A stretch of DNA of 5,344 nt, taken from an uncultured Panacagrimonas sp. (GTDB taxonomy: Bacteria; Pseudomonadota; Gammaproteobacteria; Nevskiales; Nevskiaceae). The first letter of the stretch is position 1; the number at the start of each line of letters is the position of its first letter. A program made the position numbers and the translations under genes. This document shows positions 1-5,153 of this stretch, one piece after another. The stretch is from the NCBI GenBank assembly GCA_946481265.1, contig CAMLNE010000291.1, forward strand, positions 1 to 5,344, given 5' to 3'. The notes below the pieces were generated by a model. The model made no database searches and was not told where the DNA came from. It saw only the letters and a program-made list of their open reading frames with translations.

Positions 1-17
1 GCGCTCGAGCTGATCGA

Positions 18-1061
18 ATGTCGGTCTTCGAGCGTTACCTGTCGCTCTGGGTTGCCGCCTGCATCGTCGTCGGGATTGCGCTGGGGCACCTGCTGCCCGG
101 CGTCTTCCAGGCGATCGGCGCGGCGGAGATCGCCCAGGTCAACCTGCCGGTGGCCGGGCTGATCTGGCTGATGATCGTGCCGATGCTGGTCAGGATCGAC
201 TTCGGCGCGCTGGGCAAGGTGAAGGAGCACTGGCGTGGCATCGGGGTCACGCTGTTCATCAACTGGGCAGTGAAGCCGTTTTCGATGGCCGCCCTGGCCT
301 GGCTGTTCATCGGCTACTGGTTCCGGCCGTGGCTGCCGGCCGACCAGATCCATTCGTACATCGCGGGCCTGGTGCTGCTGGCCGCGGCACCCTGCACCGC
401 GATGGTGTTCGTCTGGAGCAACCTCTGCCGCGGCGAACCGCACTTCACCCTGAGCCAGGTGGCACTCAACGACGCGATCATGATCGTGGCCTTCGCGCCG
501 ATCGTCGGCCTGCTGCTCGGGCTGTCGGCCATCACGGTGCCCTGGAACACGCTGCTGCTGTCGGTTGCGCTCTACATCCTGGTGCCGGTCCTGGTGTCGC
601 AGCTGATCCGCCGCGCCCTGCTGGCGCGGGGCGGGGAAGCGGCGCTGGCCCGCCTGCTCCAGATCCTGCAGCCGCTGTCGCTGGTTGCGCTGCTGAGCAC
701 CCTGGTGCTGCTGTTCGGCTTCCAGGGCGAGCAGATCATCGAGCAGCCCGTGGTGATCGCGCTGCTGGCCGTCCCGATCCTGATCCAGGTCTACTTCAAT
801 TCCGGGCTGGCGTACCTGCTCAACCGTGCGGCGGGCGAGTCGCACTGCGTGGCCGGACCGTCCGCGCTGATCGGGGCCAGCAATTTCTTCGAACTGGCCG
901 TGGCGGCCGCGATCAGCCTGTTCGGCTTCAAGTCCGGCGCCGCGCTGGCGACGGTGGTCGGCGTGCTGATCGAAGTCCCGGTGATGCTGTCGGTGGTGAA
1001 GATCGTCAACGCGTCCCGGCCGTGGTACGAGCGCCGGGCGCCGTCGGGAGCGGACACGTGA
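18..1061 (+). CDS. acr3: Acr3 arsenite efflux permease
   Basis: This inner-membrane carrier of the Acr3 family (BART superfamily) exports arsenite, probably by proton antiport. The 347 residues match the usual Acr3 length of about 350. About ten hydrophobic helices can be placed, roughly at residues 11-30, 44-61, 74-100, 112-134, 145-170, 174-196, 218-236, 245-262, 283-303 and 307-331. Family signatures seen are the N-terminal FERYLSLW, the APCTAMVFVWSN motif with Cys126 (the conserved helix-4 cysteine required in characterised Acr3 proteins), GASNFFELAVA (residues 286-296, Glu292) and IEVPVML (Glu319). One of these acidic residues should correspond to the functional glutamate of the family; I cannot say which without an alignment. 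The ATG at 18 gives the standard Acr3 N-terminus. A TGA at 11-13 could end an upstream gene, so this is probably not the first gene of the operon. The stop overlaps the next start (GTGA), implying translational coupling with the ArsC-VOC fusion. Confidence 0.95.
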   Translation: MSVFERYLSLWVAACIVVGIALGHLLPGVFQAIGAAEIAQVNLPVAGLIWLMIVPMLVRIDFGALGKVKEHWRGIGVTLFINWAVKPFSMAALAWLFIGYWFRPWLPADQIHSYIAGLVLLAAAPCTAMVFVWSNLCRGEPHFTLSQVALNDAIMIVAFAPIVGLLLGLSAITVPWNTLLLSVALYILVPVLVSQLIRRALLARGGEAALARLLQILQPLSLVALLSTLVLLFGFQGEQIIEQPVVIALLAVPILIQVYFNSGLAYLLNRAAGESHCVAGPSALIGASNFFELAVAAAISLFGFKSGAALATVVGVLIEVPVMLSVVKIVNASRPWYERRAPSGADT

Positions 1062-1912
1062 GCTTCAGCAGGATCCTGTTTCTCTGCGGCGCCAACGCCG
1101 CGCGCGGCCAGATGGCCGAGGGCCTGGCACGACAGCTGTTCGGTGACGCGGTGGAGGTGGCCAGCGCGGGCTCCATGCCCTCGACGCCCGATCCGCTCGC
1201 CGTCAGCGTGATGGCCGAGCGCGGGATCGACATCGGCAGTCAGGAGGCGAAGGCCGTGCCCGATCCCGACCTGGCACGCTTCGACCTGGTGATCACGCTG
1301 TGTGCCGACGCGGTTGGCCCGGTGCTGCCCGGCAAGGCCCGGCGCCTGCACTGGCCGATCGTCGATCCCGCCGGCGTGGATCCCGCGCGCGCTCCGGAGC
1401 AGGCGCTGGCGGCGTATCGCAGCGCGCGCGATCAGATCCTGCAGCGGCTCAAGGTGCTGCACGCGCTGCGCGAGCACCATCCCGGACCGGCGGGCGAGGA
1501 GTTTCACGCCAGCGTGCGCGTCACCGACCTGGCCCGGAGCACCGCGTTCTATGCCTGGTTGCTGGGCGGCTGGCCCAGGGAGTGGACGCATCGCTACGCG
1601 ACCTTCGTGCGCCCGGAGCTGAACCTGAACTTCGTGCTGCTCGTGTCCGATGGCAAGACGCTGCACCACGACACGCTGTATCACCTGGGCCTGGGCGTGC
1701 CGACACGCGCCGCGGTGATCGAGGCCTGGCACCGTGCGGTCGCGGCCGGCGTGAACATCGACAAGCCCCCGCGCACGACCTGGAAGGGCACGCCGCTGCA
1801 CGAGTTGTGGCTCACCGACCCCGACGGCAATCGGGTCGAGATCTACGCCCGCCTGACCGCGGACGAGCTGGCCCGGATGCCGGCCGACCAGCAGCCCGTC
1901 TTTCTCACCTGA
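1058..1912 (+). CDS. arsC: Fusion: LMW-phosphatase-type ArsC domain + VOC (glyoxalase/ArsI-like) domain
   Basis: One 284-residue frame carries two domains. Residues 4-140 resemble thioredoxin-type (LMW-PTP fold) arsenate reductase: P-loop C10-x5-R16 (CGANAARGQMAEG), the ITLC motif with Cys82, and the WPIVDPAG loop with Asp103 as presumed general acid. Residues 148-265 are a VOC domain: FHASVRVTDLARSTAFY, LNLNFVLLV, YHLGLGV, then LWLTDPDGNRVEIYARL. By analogy with ArsI, His150, His209 and Glu261 would be the metal ligands. Two oddities stand out. The ArsC part has no cysteine after Cys82 (CADAVGPVLPG), where thioredoxin-type enzymes carry the final redox Cys. The VOC part has TTWKGTP where ArsI has its vicinal arsenic-binding cysteines. 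The GTG at 1058 overlaps the acr3 stop by 4 bases and puts the first beta strand (RILFLC) at the right distance from the N-terminus. There is no plausible internal start for the VOC part. Likely job: arsenic detoxification beside Acr3. The domains are clear; the activities are inferred. Confidence 0.88.
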   Translation: MSFSRILFLCGANAARGQMAEGLARQLFGDAVEVASAGSMPSTPDPLAVSVMAERGIDIGSQEAKAVPDPDLARFDLVITLCADAVGPVLPGKARRLHWPIVDPAGVDPARAPEQALAAYRSARDQILQRLKVLHALREHHPGPAGEEFHASVRVTDLARSTAFYAWLLGGWPREWTHRYATFVRPELNLNFVLLVSDGKTLHHDTLYHLGLGVPTRAAVIEAWHRAVAAGVNIDKPPRTTWKGTPLHELWLTDPDGNRVEIYARLTADELARMPADQQPVFLT

Positions 1913-1923
1913 GTTGAAAACCC

Positions 1924-2295
1924 ATGACTGTCACGATCTATCACAACCCCGCCTGCGGCACCTCGCGCAACACGCTGGCCCTGATCCGCAACGCCGGCAT
2001 CGAGCCGACGGTGATCGAATACCTGAAGACGCCGCCGGGCCGCGCAACGCTCGAGGCGCTGATCGCGAAGGCCGGGGTGCCGGTGCGCGAGCTGATCCGC
2101 GAGAAGGGCACGCCGTACGCCGAGCTGGGACTGGGCGATCCGAAGTGGACGGACGCGCAGCTCCTCGACTTCATGCTCCAGCATCCGATCCTGATCAACC
2201 GCCCGATCGTCGTGACCGCGACGGGTGCCCGCCTGTGCCGGCCGCCCGAGCGGGTGCTCGACCTGCTGCCCCAGCCGGGAAGGGATCGTTCGTGA
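1924..2295 (+). CDS. arsC: Glutaredoxin-type arsenate reductase ArsC, C-terminally frameshifted
   Basis: This cytoplasmic enzyme of the ArsC/Spx family reduces arsenate to arsenite using glutathione and glutaredoxin, feeding Acr3. The 123 residues follow plasmid R773 ArsC closely from IYHNPACGTSRNTL onward. The catalytic Cys11 (Cys12 in R773) and three anion-binding arginines, Arg59, Arg93 (INRP) and Arg106 (LCRP), are all present, equivalent to Arg60, Arg94 and Arg107. LDFMLQHPILINRPIVVT is also intact. After VLDLLPQP the frame reads GRDRS and stops, about 18 residues short of the roughly 141-residue family length. The missing tail is present in another frame (2280-2345). The cause is either a real one-base loss or a sequencing error near 2278-2284 (GGAAGGG). 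The ATG at 1924 lies 11 bases after the preceding stop with only a weak ribosome site, so it is probably translated by coupling. The truncated protein keeps every catalytic residue and may still be partly active. Confidence 0.9.
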   Translation: MTVTIYHNPACGTSRNTLALIRNAGIEPTVIEYLKTPPGRATLEALIAKAGVPVRELIREKGTPYAELGLGDPKWTDAQLLDFMLQHPILINRPIVVTATGARLCRPPERVLDLLPQPGRDRS

Positions 2296-2345
2296 AGGAA
2301 CATGGCGAGGTGGTGATCGACGCCGAGGGCCGACGTGTCCGCTGA
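2280..2345 (+). pseudogene. Out-of-frame C-terminal tail of the Grx-type arsC
   Basis: Read in the frame that starts a codon at 2280, this stretch encodes [19 protein letters not shown] followed by two more residues and a TGA at 2343-2345. It matches the C-terminus of R773-type ArsC (KGAFTKEDGEKVVDEAGKR), so it is the ancestral end of the gene beginning at 1924, displaced by one base. Joining the two parts would give a protein of about 140 residues, the normal length. It would also make arsC overlap the arsH start by 11 bases, a tight arrangement like the other junctions here. I see no classical slippery heptamer at the junction, so programmed frameshifting is unlikely. Confidence 0.85.
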
Positions 2346-3057
2346 ATTCGCAGACCTGCCCAATGTCGACGCGACCCTGCTTCGAGCCCCGGACCCGGCC
2401 GCGCTGCGCCCCGCGGCACATTCCACGCACGCGCCGCGCATCCTGCTGCTGTACGGCTCGCTGCGCGAGCGCTCGTTCAGCCGCCTGGTCACGCTTGAGG
2501 CGCAGCGGCTGCTGATCGCGATGGGCGCCGAGACGCGCGTGTTCGATCCCGCCGGTCTGCCGCTGCCCGACGGCGCGGCGGACTCGCATCCCAAGGTGCA
2601 GGAGCTGCGCCGCCTGGCGGCGTGGTCGGAGGGCATGGTGTGGACCTCGCCCGAACGCCACGGCGCGATGACCGGGGTCATGAAGGCGCAGATCGACTGG
2701 ATTCCGCTCAGCGACGGCGCGGTGCGACCGACGCAGGGCAAGACCCTGGCCGTGATGCAGGTCTGCGGCGGTTCGCAGTCCTTCAACGCCGTCAACCAGC
2801 TGCGGGTGCTGGGCCGCTGGATGCGCATGATCACGATTCCGAACCAGTCGTCGGTGGCCAAGGCCTTCCTCGAATTCGACGAGGCGGGCCGCATGAAACC
2901 GTCCAGCTACTACGACCGCATCGTCGACGTGATGGAGGAACTGCTGAAGTTCACCTGGCTCACGCGTGATGCGTCGCCCTATCTGGTGGACCGCTACAGC
3001 GAGCGCAGAGAATCGGCGCAGGCGCTTTCGAAGCGCGTGAACCAGCGGGCGCTCTGA
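2335..3057 (+). CDS. arsH: ArsH NADPH-dependent FMN oxidoreductase
   Basis: ArsH is a flavodoxin-like flavoprotein of ars operons. Characterised members reduce FMN-linked acceptors with NADPH and oxidise trivalent organoarsenicals such as methylarsenite. The protein has 240 residues, the usual length. It shows the ArsH-type N-terminal lead (DLPNVD, residues 7-12), [16 protein letters not shown] (35-50) with the FMN-phosphate loop [27 protein letters not shown] (103-122) near the isoalloxazine ring, and [13 protein letters not shown] (145-157). The hydrophobic and aromatic pattern [13 protein letters not shown] (199-211) near the end is also typical. The GTG at 2335 is chosen because it yields the family N-terminus and has GAGGG about 7 bases upstream. 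It lies inside the displaced tail of arsC, so in an unshifted operon the two genes would overlap. With the present shift, arsC stops 39 bases before this start, which could weaken coupling. Confidence 0.94.
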   Translation: MSAEFADLPNVDATLLRAPDPAALRPAAHSTHAPRILLLYGSLRERSFSRLVTLEAQRLLIAMGAETRVFDPAGLPLPDGAADSHPKVQELRRLAAWSEGMVWTSPERHGAMTGVMKAQIDWIPLSDGAVRPTQGKTLAVMQVCGGSQSFNAVNQLRVLGRWMRMITIPNQSSVAKAFLEFDEAGRMKPSSYYDRIVDVMEELLKFTWLTRDASPYLVDRYSERRESAQALSKRVNQRAL

Positions 3058-3058
3058 T

Positions 3059-3070
3059 CCGCGGCCGCGG
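3059..3070. repeat. 12-base perfect palindrome after arsH
   Basis: CCGCGGCCGCGG is self-complementary and begins two bases after the arsH stop. A second small GC hairpin, CCCGC-CGG-GCGGG, lies at 3101-3113. Neither is followed by a T run, so I do not call a rho-independent terminator. Together they fill the 79-base gap between arsH and the small membrane protein and might attenuate transcription or stabilise the mRNA end. Such strings also arise by chance at this GC content. Confidence 0.3.
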
Positions 3071-3136
3071 CGCGATGCCGCGAACACACCAGGGAGCCTG
3101 CCCGCCGGGCGGGGCCATCAGCAGGGAGATCGCGGC

Positions 3137-3403
3137 ATGCTCATCCAGGGGATTTCGGTCGTGGGGGCCTGCGTGGTCCTGTATGCCTTCTACATGCAGC
3201 AGCAGGGTGGCTGGCAGCCCACCGAGATCCGCTACCTGGCCTGCAATTTCGTCGGGACCGCCGTGCTCACCGTCGTGGCCTGGATCGGATCGCAGTGGGG
3301 CTTCGTCCTGGTCGAGGCGATCTGGGCGATCGTGAGCCTGCGCGGCCTGATCCGCGCCACGCGCGCGCGACGACTCGCGTCCGCCGGACCCGACGCCGGA
3401 TGA
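3137..3403 (+). CDS. Small three-helix membrane protein, CBU_0592-like
   Basis: This is a hydrophobic protein of 88 residues with three predicted membrane segments, roughly 4-20, 33-50 and 53-70, and a basic C-terminal tail (RATRARR). The pattern [17 protein letters not shown] followed by [18 protein letters not shown], with conserved Asn, Gly, Glu and Trp in the second and third helices, fits the CBU_0592-like family of small bacterial membrane proteins, whose function is unknown. The ATG at 3137 has a good ribosome site, AGGGAG at 3123-3128, 8 bases away. Its stop overlaps the next ATG (ATGA at 3400-3403), so it is translationally coupled to the ArsO-type monooxygenase. That pairing suggests a role in the arsenic operon, perhaps at the membrane with the flavoenzyme, but nothing in the sequence proves it. 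Confidence 0.82.
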   Translation: MLIQGISVVGACVVLYAFYMQQQGGWQPTEIRYLACNFVGTAVLTVVAWIGSQWGFVLVEAIWAIVSLRGLIRATRARRLASAGPDAG

Positions 3404-4449
3404 AGGCGCTCGACGTCGTGGTCATCGGCGGCGGACAGGCCGCCCTGGCCTGCGCCTATTTTCTCCGGCGCACCCCGCTGAGCTACCTGCTGCTGGATGC
3501 GGAAGCGGGCCCCGGTGGCGCCTGGCGGCATGCCTGGAAATCCCTGCGCCTGTTTTCGCCGGCGACCTGGAGCTCCATCGCGGGGCGGATGATGGCGGCG
3601 CGCGCCGACGGTTATCCCACGCGCGACGACATTCTCGACTACCTCGCCGACTACGAACGCCATTACCAGCTGCCGGTCCAGCGGCCGCTGTGGGTGGAGT
3701 CGGTGCGCCGCGCCGATGATCGTCTCGTCCTCGAAGCGAAGACCGGCCAGTGGAGCGCGCGCGCCGTGATCAGCGCCACCGGCACCTGGCGCCATCCGCA
3801 TGTCCCGACGATTCCCGGCATCGATCGCTACCAGGGCCGGCAACTGCACTCCTCGCGCTATGTCGATCCGCAGGATTTCGCCGGTCAGCGCGTGCTGGTG
3901 GTGGGCGGCGGAAACTCCGGCGCCCAGATCCTGGCCGAGGTATCGCGGGCCGCGGACACCCGTTGGGTGACCCTGGGCGAGCCGCAGTTCCTGCCCGACG
4001 ACGTCGATGGCCGCGTGCTCTTCATGCGCGCCACCGAGCGCTGGAAAGCACAGCAGGCCGGGCGCACGGTCGAGGCACCCATCGGCGGACTGGGCGACAT
4101 CGTCATGGTGCCGTCGGTGAAGGAGGCTAGGGAGCGCGGCGCGCTGCACACGGTGCGACCCTTCACGCGGTTCACGCCGACCGGCGTGGTCTGGCCCGAT
4201 GGCAGCGAGGAAGCGATCGATGCGGTGATCTGGTGCACCGGCTTTCGCCCGGCGCTCGATCACCTCGGCGCGCTCGGCGTGATCGAGGACGACGGTCGTG
4301 TCGCCGTGGCAGGAACGCGGTCGACGCAACAGCCGAATCTCTGGCTGGTCGGCTATGGCGACTGGACCGGCGCGGCGTCCGCAACTCTGGTCGGGGTGAC
4401 GCGCAGCGCGCGCAGCACGGTGGACCAGATCAGCGCGGCCTTGAAGTAA
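3400..4449 (+). CDS. arsO: ArsO-type FAD/NAD(P)H-dependent monooxygenase
   Basis: This 349-residue class B flavin monooxygenase-like oxidoreductase resembles the ArsO proteins found in ars operons; the substrate of ArsO is not firmly known. Domains in order: an FAD-binding Rossmann motif [15 protein letters not shown] (6-20); an acidic strand end LLLDAE (30-35); [13 protein letters not shown] (42-54), as in Trk/ArsO-like enzymes; the ATG motif ISATGTW (124-130); a degenerate FMO fingerprint YxGxxxHxxxY (144-154); a second, NAD(P)H-binding Rossmann motif [13 protein letters not shown] (165-177); then VIWCTGFRP (276-284) and a C-terminal FAD loop, [15 protein letters not shown] (318-332). The ATG at 3400 overlaps the upstream stop and places the first Rossmann strand at residue 5. 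An upstream in-frame extension would run through the membrane-protein gene and is not supported. The ars context with arsH argues for ArsO over a general thioredoxin-reductase-like protein. Confidence 0.88.
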   Translation: MKALDVVVIGGGQAALACAYFLRRTPLSYLLLDAEAGPGGAWRHAWKSLRLFSPATWSSIAGRMMAARADGYPTRDDILDYLADYERHYQLPVQRPLWVESVRRADDRLVLEAKTGQWSARAVISATGTWRHPHVPTIPGIDRYQGRQLHSSRYVDPQDFAGQRVLVVGGGNSGAQILAEVSRAADTRWVTLGEPQFLPDDVDGRVLFMRATERWKAQQAGRTVEAPIGGLGDIVMVPSVKEARERGALHTVRPFTRFTPTGVVWPDGSEEAIDAVIWCTGFRPALDHLGALGVIEDDGRVAVAGTRSTQQPNLWLVGYGDWTGAASATLVGVTRSARSTVDQISAALK

Positions 4450-4582
4450 TCCGGTGGCGAGTCGCCGCGCTATGGCGGTGGCCGACAGGCCCGGTATGGC
4501 TGAGGTGGGTCAAGGATCGACCCGGCAGGACGGGCAGGGCGACGGCAGGTGGCCAGCATGCGCCGGCGGATCCTGCGCAGGG
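4450..4582. other. Non-coding gap after arsO
   Basis: No credible gene is seen here. Just after the arsO stop are two weak, mutually competing hairpins (GGCG-AGT-CGCC and CCGC-GCTATG-GCGG, about 4456-4482) without a T tract, so a terminator cannot be called. Around 4521-4550 there is a G-rich run with three imperfect GGCAGG-type units. The gap separates the packed ars genes from the CMD/sigma genes and probably marks a transcription-unit boundary. Confidence 0.4.
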
Positions 4583-4609
4583 TGTATCCCCTGGGCCTGG
4601 CTTCCCGTC
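4583..4609 (+). promoter_or_regulatory. Candidate ECF-type promoter upstream of the CMD gene
   Basis: TGTATCC at 4583-4589 and CGTC at 4606-4609 are separated by exactly 16 bases, the layout of many ECF sigma-factor promoters (a TGTAAC/TGTCAC-like -35 box and a CGTC -10 box). A start near 4615-4617 would give a leader of about 40 bases. The downstream operon encodes an ECF-like sigma factor, so autoregulation is possible. The -35 match is imperfect and the motif is short, so this is a hypothesis only. Confidence 0.25.
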
Positions 4610-4616
4610 CAAGTCA

Positions 4617-4634
4617 GTGAGATACCGGACTCAC
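4617..4634. repeat. Small inverted repeat in the CMD leader
   Basis: GTGAG at 4617-4621 and CTCAC at 4630-4634 form 5-base arms around an 8-base loop, directly after the candidate promoter and 12 bases before the ribosome site. It could be an operator half-site pair or a weak leader hairpin. Its short arms make chance occurrence quite possible. Confidence 0.25.
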
Positions 4635-4657
4635 CTCAACCCACTGGAGCCTTTTCG

Positions 4658-5056
4658 ATGAACGACCTTTCTCCCCGCGATCGCGCCCTCGTCGGGCTTG
4701 GCGCTGCGATCGGCAGCAACTGCATCCCCTGCGTGGAGCATCACATCCCGGCGGCGCGCAATGCCGGCTTGGATGACGACCAAATCCGTGCCGCGCTGAG
4801 CCTTGCCGAAACCATCCGGCAGGTGCCTGCACGTCGTGTCCTGGCGCGTGCGACCGAACTGGTCGACATCCCGGCGTCTGGCACGGTGACGGCGCCGGCT
4901 TGCAGCACGGTGGAACAGAAGCCGGTCGAGCAGACGCTCGATGCGATGGCCTCCACCATGCAGCGCATGATGGCGAGTTGCGGCAACGCGGCGCCGACGA
5001 CCGCTTCCGGGGGTCAGCCCGGCACCGCGCCGAAATCCTCGTCCGGCTGCTGTTGA
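4658..5056 (+). CDS. Carboxymuconolactone decarboxylase/AhpD-like protein with C-terminal CC
   Basis: This 132-residue protein has an N-terminal CMD (AhpD-like) fold: LSPRDRALVGLGAAIGSNC, then C22-IP-C25-VEH28-H29, followed by AARNAGLDDDQIRAALSLAETIRQVPARRVL (32-62). The CxxCxxH pattern is the redox-active site of AhpD-type disulfide reductases and alkylhydroperoxidases. After residue 72 comes a low-complexity, Ala/Ser/Pro/Thr-rich tail with Cys82, Cys108 and a terminal SSSGCC (Cys131-Cys132), plus a Met-rich helix AMASTMQRMMASCG (97-110). The ATG at 4658 is preceded by GGAG at 4646-4649 with 8-base spacing. The open frame extends upstream to 4454, but that part has no domain character. The sigma gene follows within 14 bases, so the two are likely co-transcribed. 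The likely role is thiol/peroxide redox or sensing. A true decarboxylase is unlikely given the CxxC site. The tail could bind a soft metal or arsenite; that is inference. Confidence 0.87.
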   Translation: MNDLSPRDRALVGLGAAIGSNCIPCVEHHIPAARNAGLDDDQIRAALSLAETIRQVPARRVLARATELVDIPASGTVTAPACSTVEQKPVEQTLDAMASTMQRMMASCGNAAPTTASGGQPGTAPKSSSGCC

Positions 5057-5070
5057 GCCGCGCCGGTCCG

Positions 5071-5148
5071 ATGGCCGAACCCGCAATCGCGTTCGAGGAC
5101 GCCGCCCGCGAGGTCTCACGGGCGGTGCTCGGCTACAGGAAACCCTGA
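5071..5148 (+). pseudogene. Possible N-terminal remnant of the downstream sigma factor
   Basis: A 25-codon frame starting ATG 14 bases after the CMD stop encodes MAEPAIAFEDAAREVSR and then AVLGYRKP before a stop. The FEDAAREVSRAVLGY stretch resembles the first helix of ECF sigma region 2, where family members continue with an acidic AED-type helix leading into QETLIR. Here that helix is missing and the frame changes near 5136, where QETLIRM begins in another frame. The simplest reading is a small internal deletion, or a large sequencing error, splitting the sigma gene. It could instead be a chance short frame. Confidence 0.4.
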
Positions 5149-5153
5149 TCCGC

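Noticed and set aside
329..1057. Upstream extension of the ArsC-VOC reading frame inside acr3
   Set aside because: This part is a Pro/Arg/Gly-rich shadow of Acr3. The GTG at 1058 begins the recognisable ArsC fold.
791..1801. Minus-strand open frame of 336 codons opposite acr3 and the ArsC-VOC fusion
   Set aside because: Its composition is typical of an antisense shadow at high GC, and no motif is recognisable.
2275..2295. Programmed ribosomal frameshift in the Grx-type arsC
   Set aside because: There is no X-XXY-YYZ slippery heptamer at the junction and no convincing downstream structure. Mutation or sequencing error is simpler.
1843..3087. Long minus-strand open frame (414 codons) opposite arsC and arsH
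   Set aside because: The translation is Arg/His/Ala-rich with no recognisable domain, and the plus strand encodes clear ArsC and ArsH. It is a high-GC shadow.
3101..3113. Rho-independent terminator after arsH
   Set aside because: The hairpin CCCGC-CGG-GCGGG is short and not followed by a T run.
3232..4329. Long minus-strand open frame opposite arsO
   Set aside because: It has no domain character and lies wholly opposite the ArsO and membrane-protein genes.
4521..4550. G-quadruplex or short tandem repeat in the arsO-CMD gap
   Set aside because: The GG and GGG runs are irregular and expected at this GC content. At best a weak two-tetrad structure is possible.
4454..4657. Upstream extension of the CMD frame from an ATG at 4454
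   Set aside because: It adds 68 residues without domain similarity, while the ATG at 4658 has a proper GGAG ribosome site and matches the CMD N-terminus.
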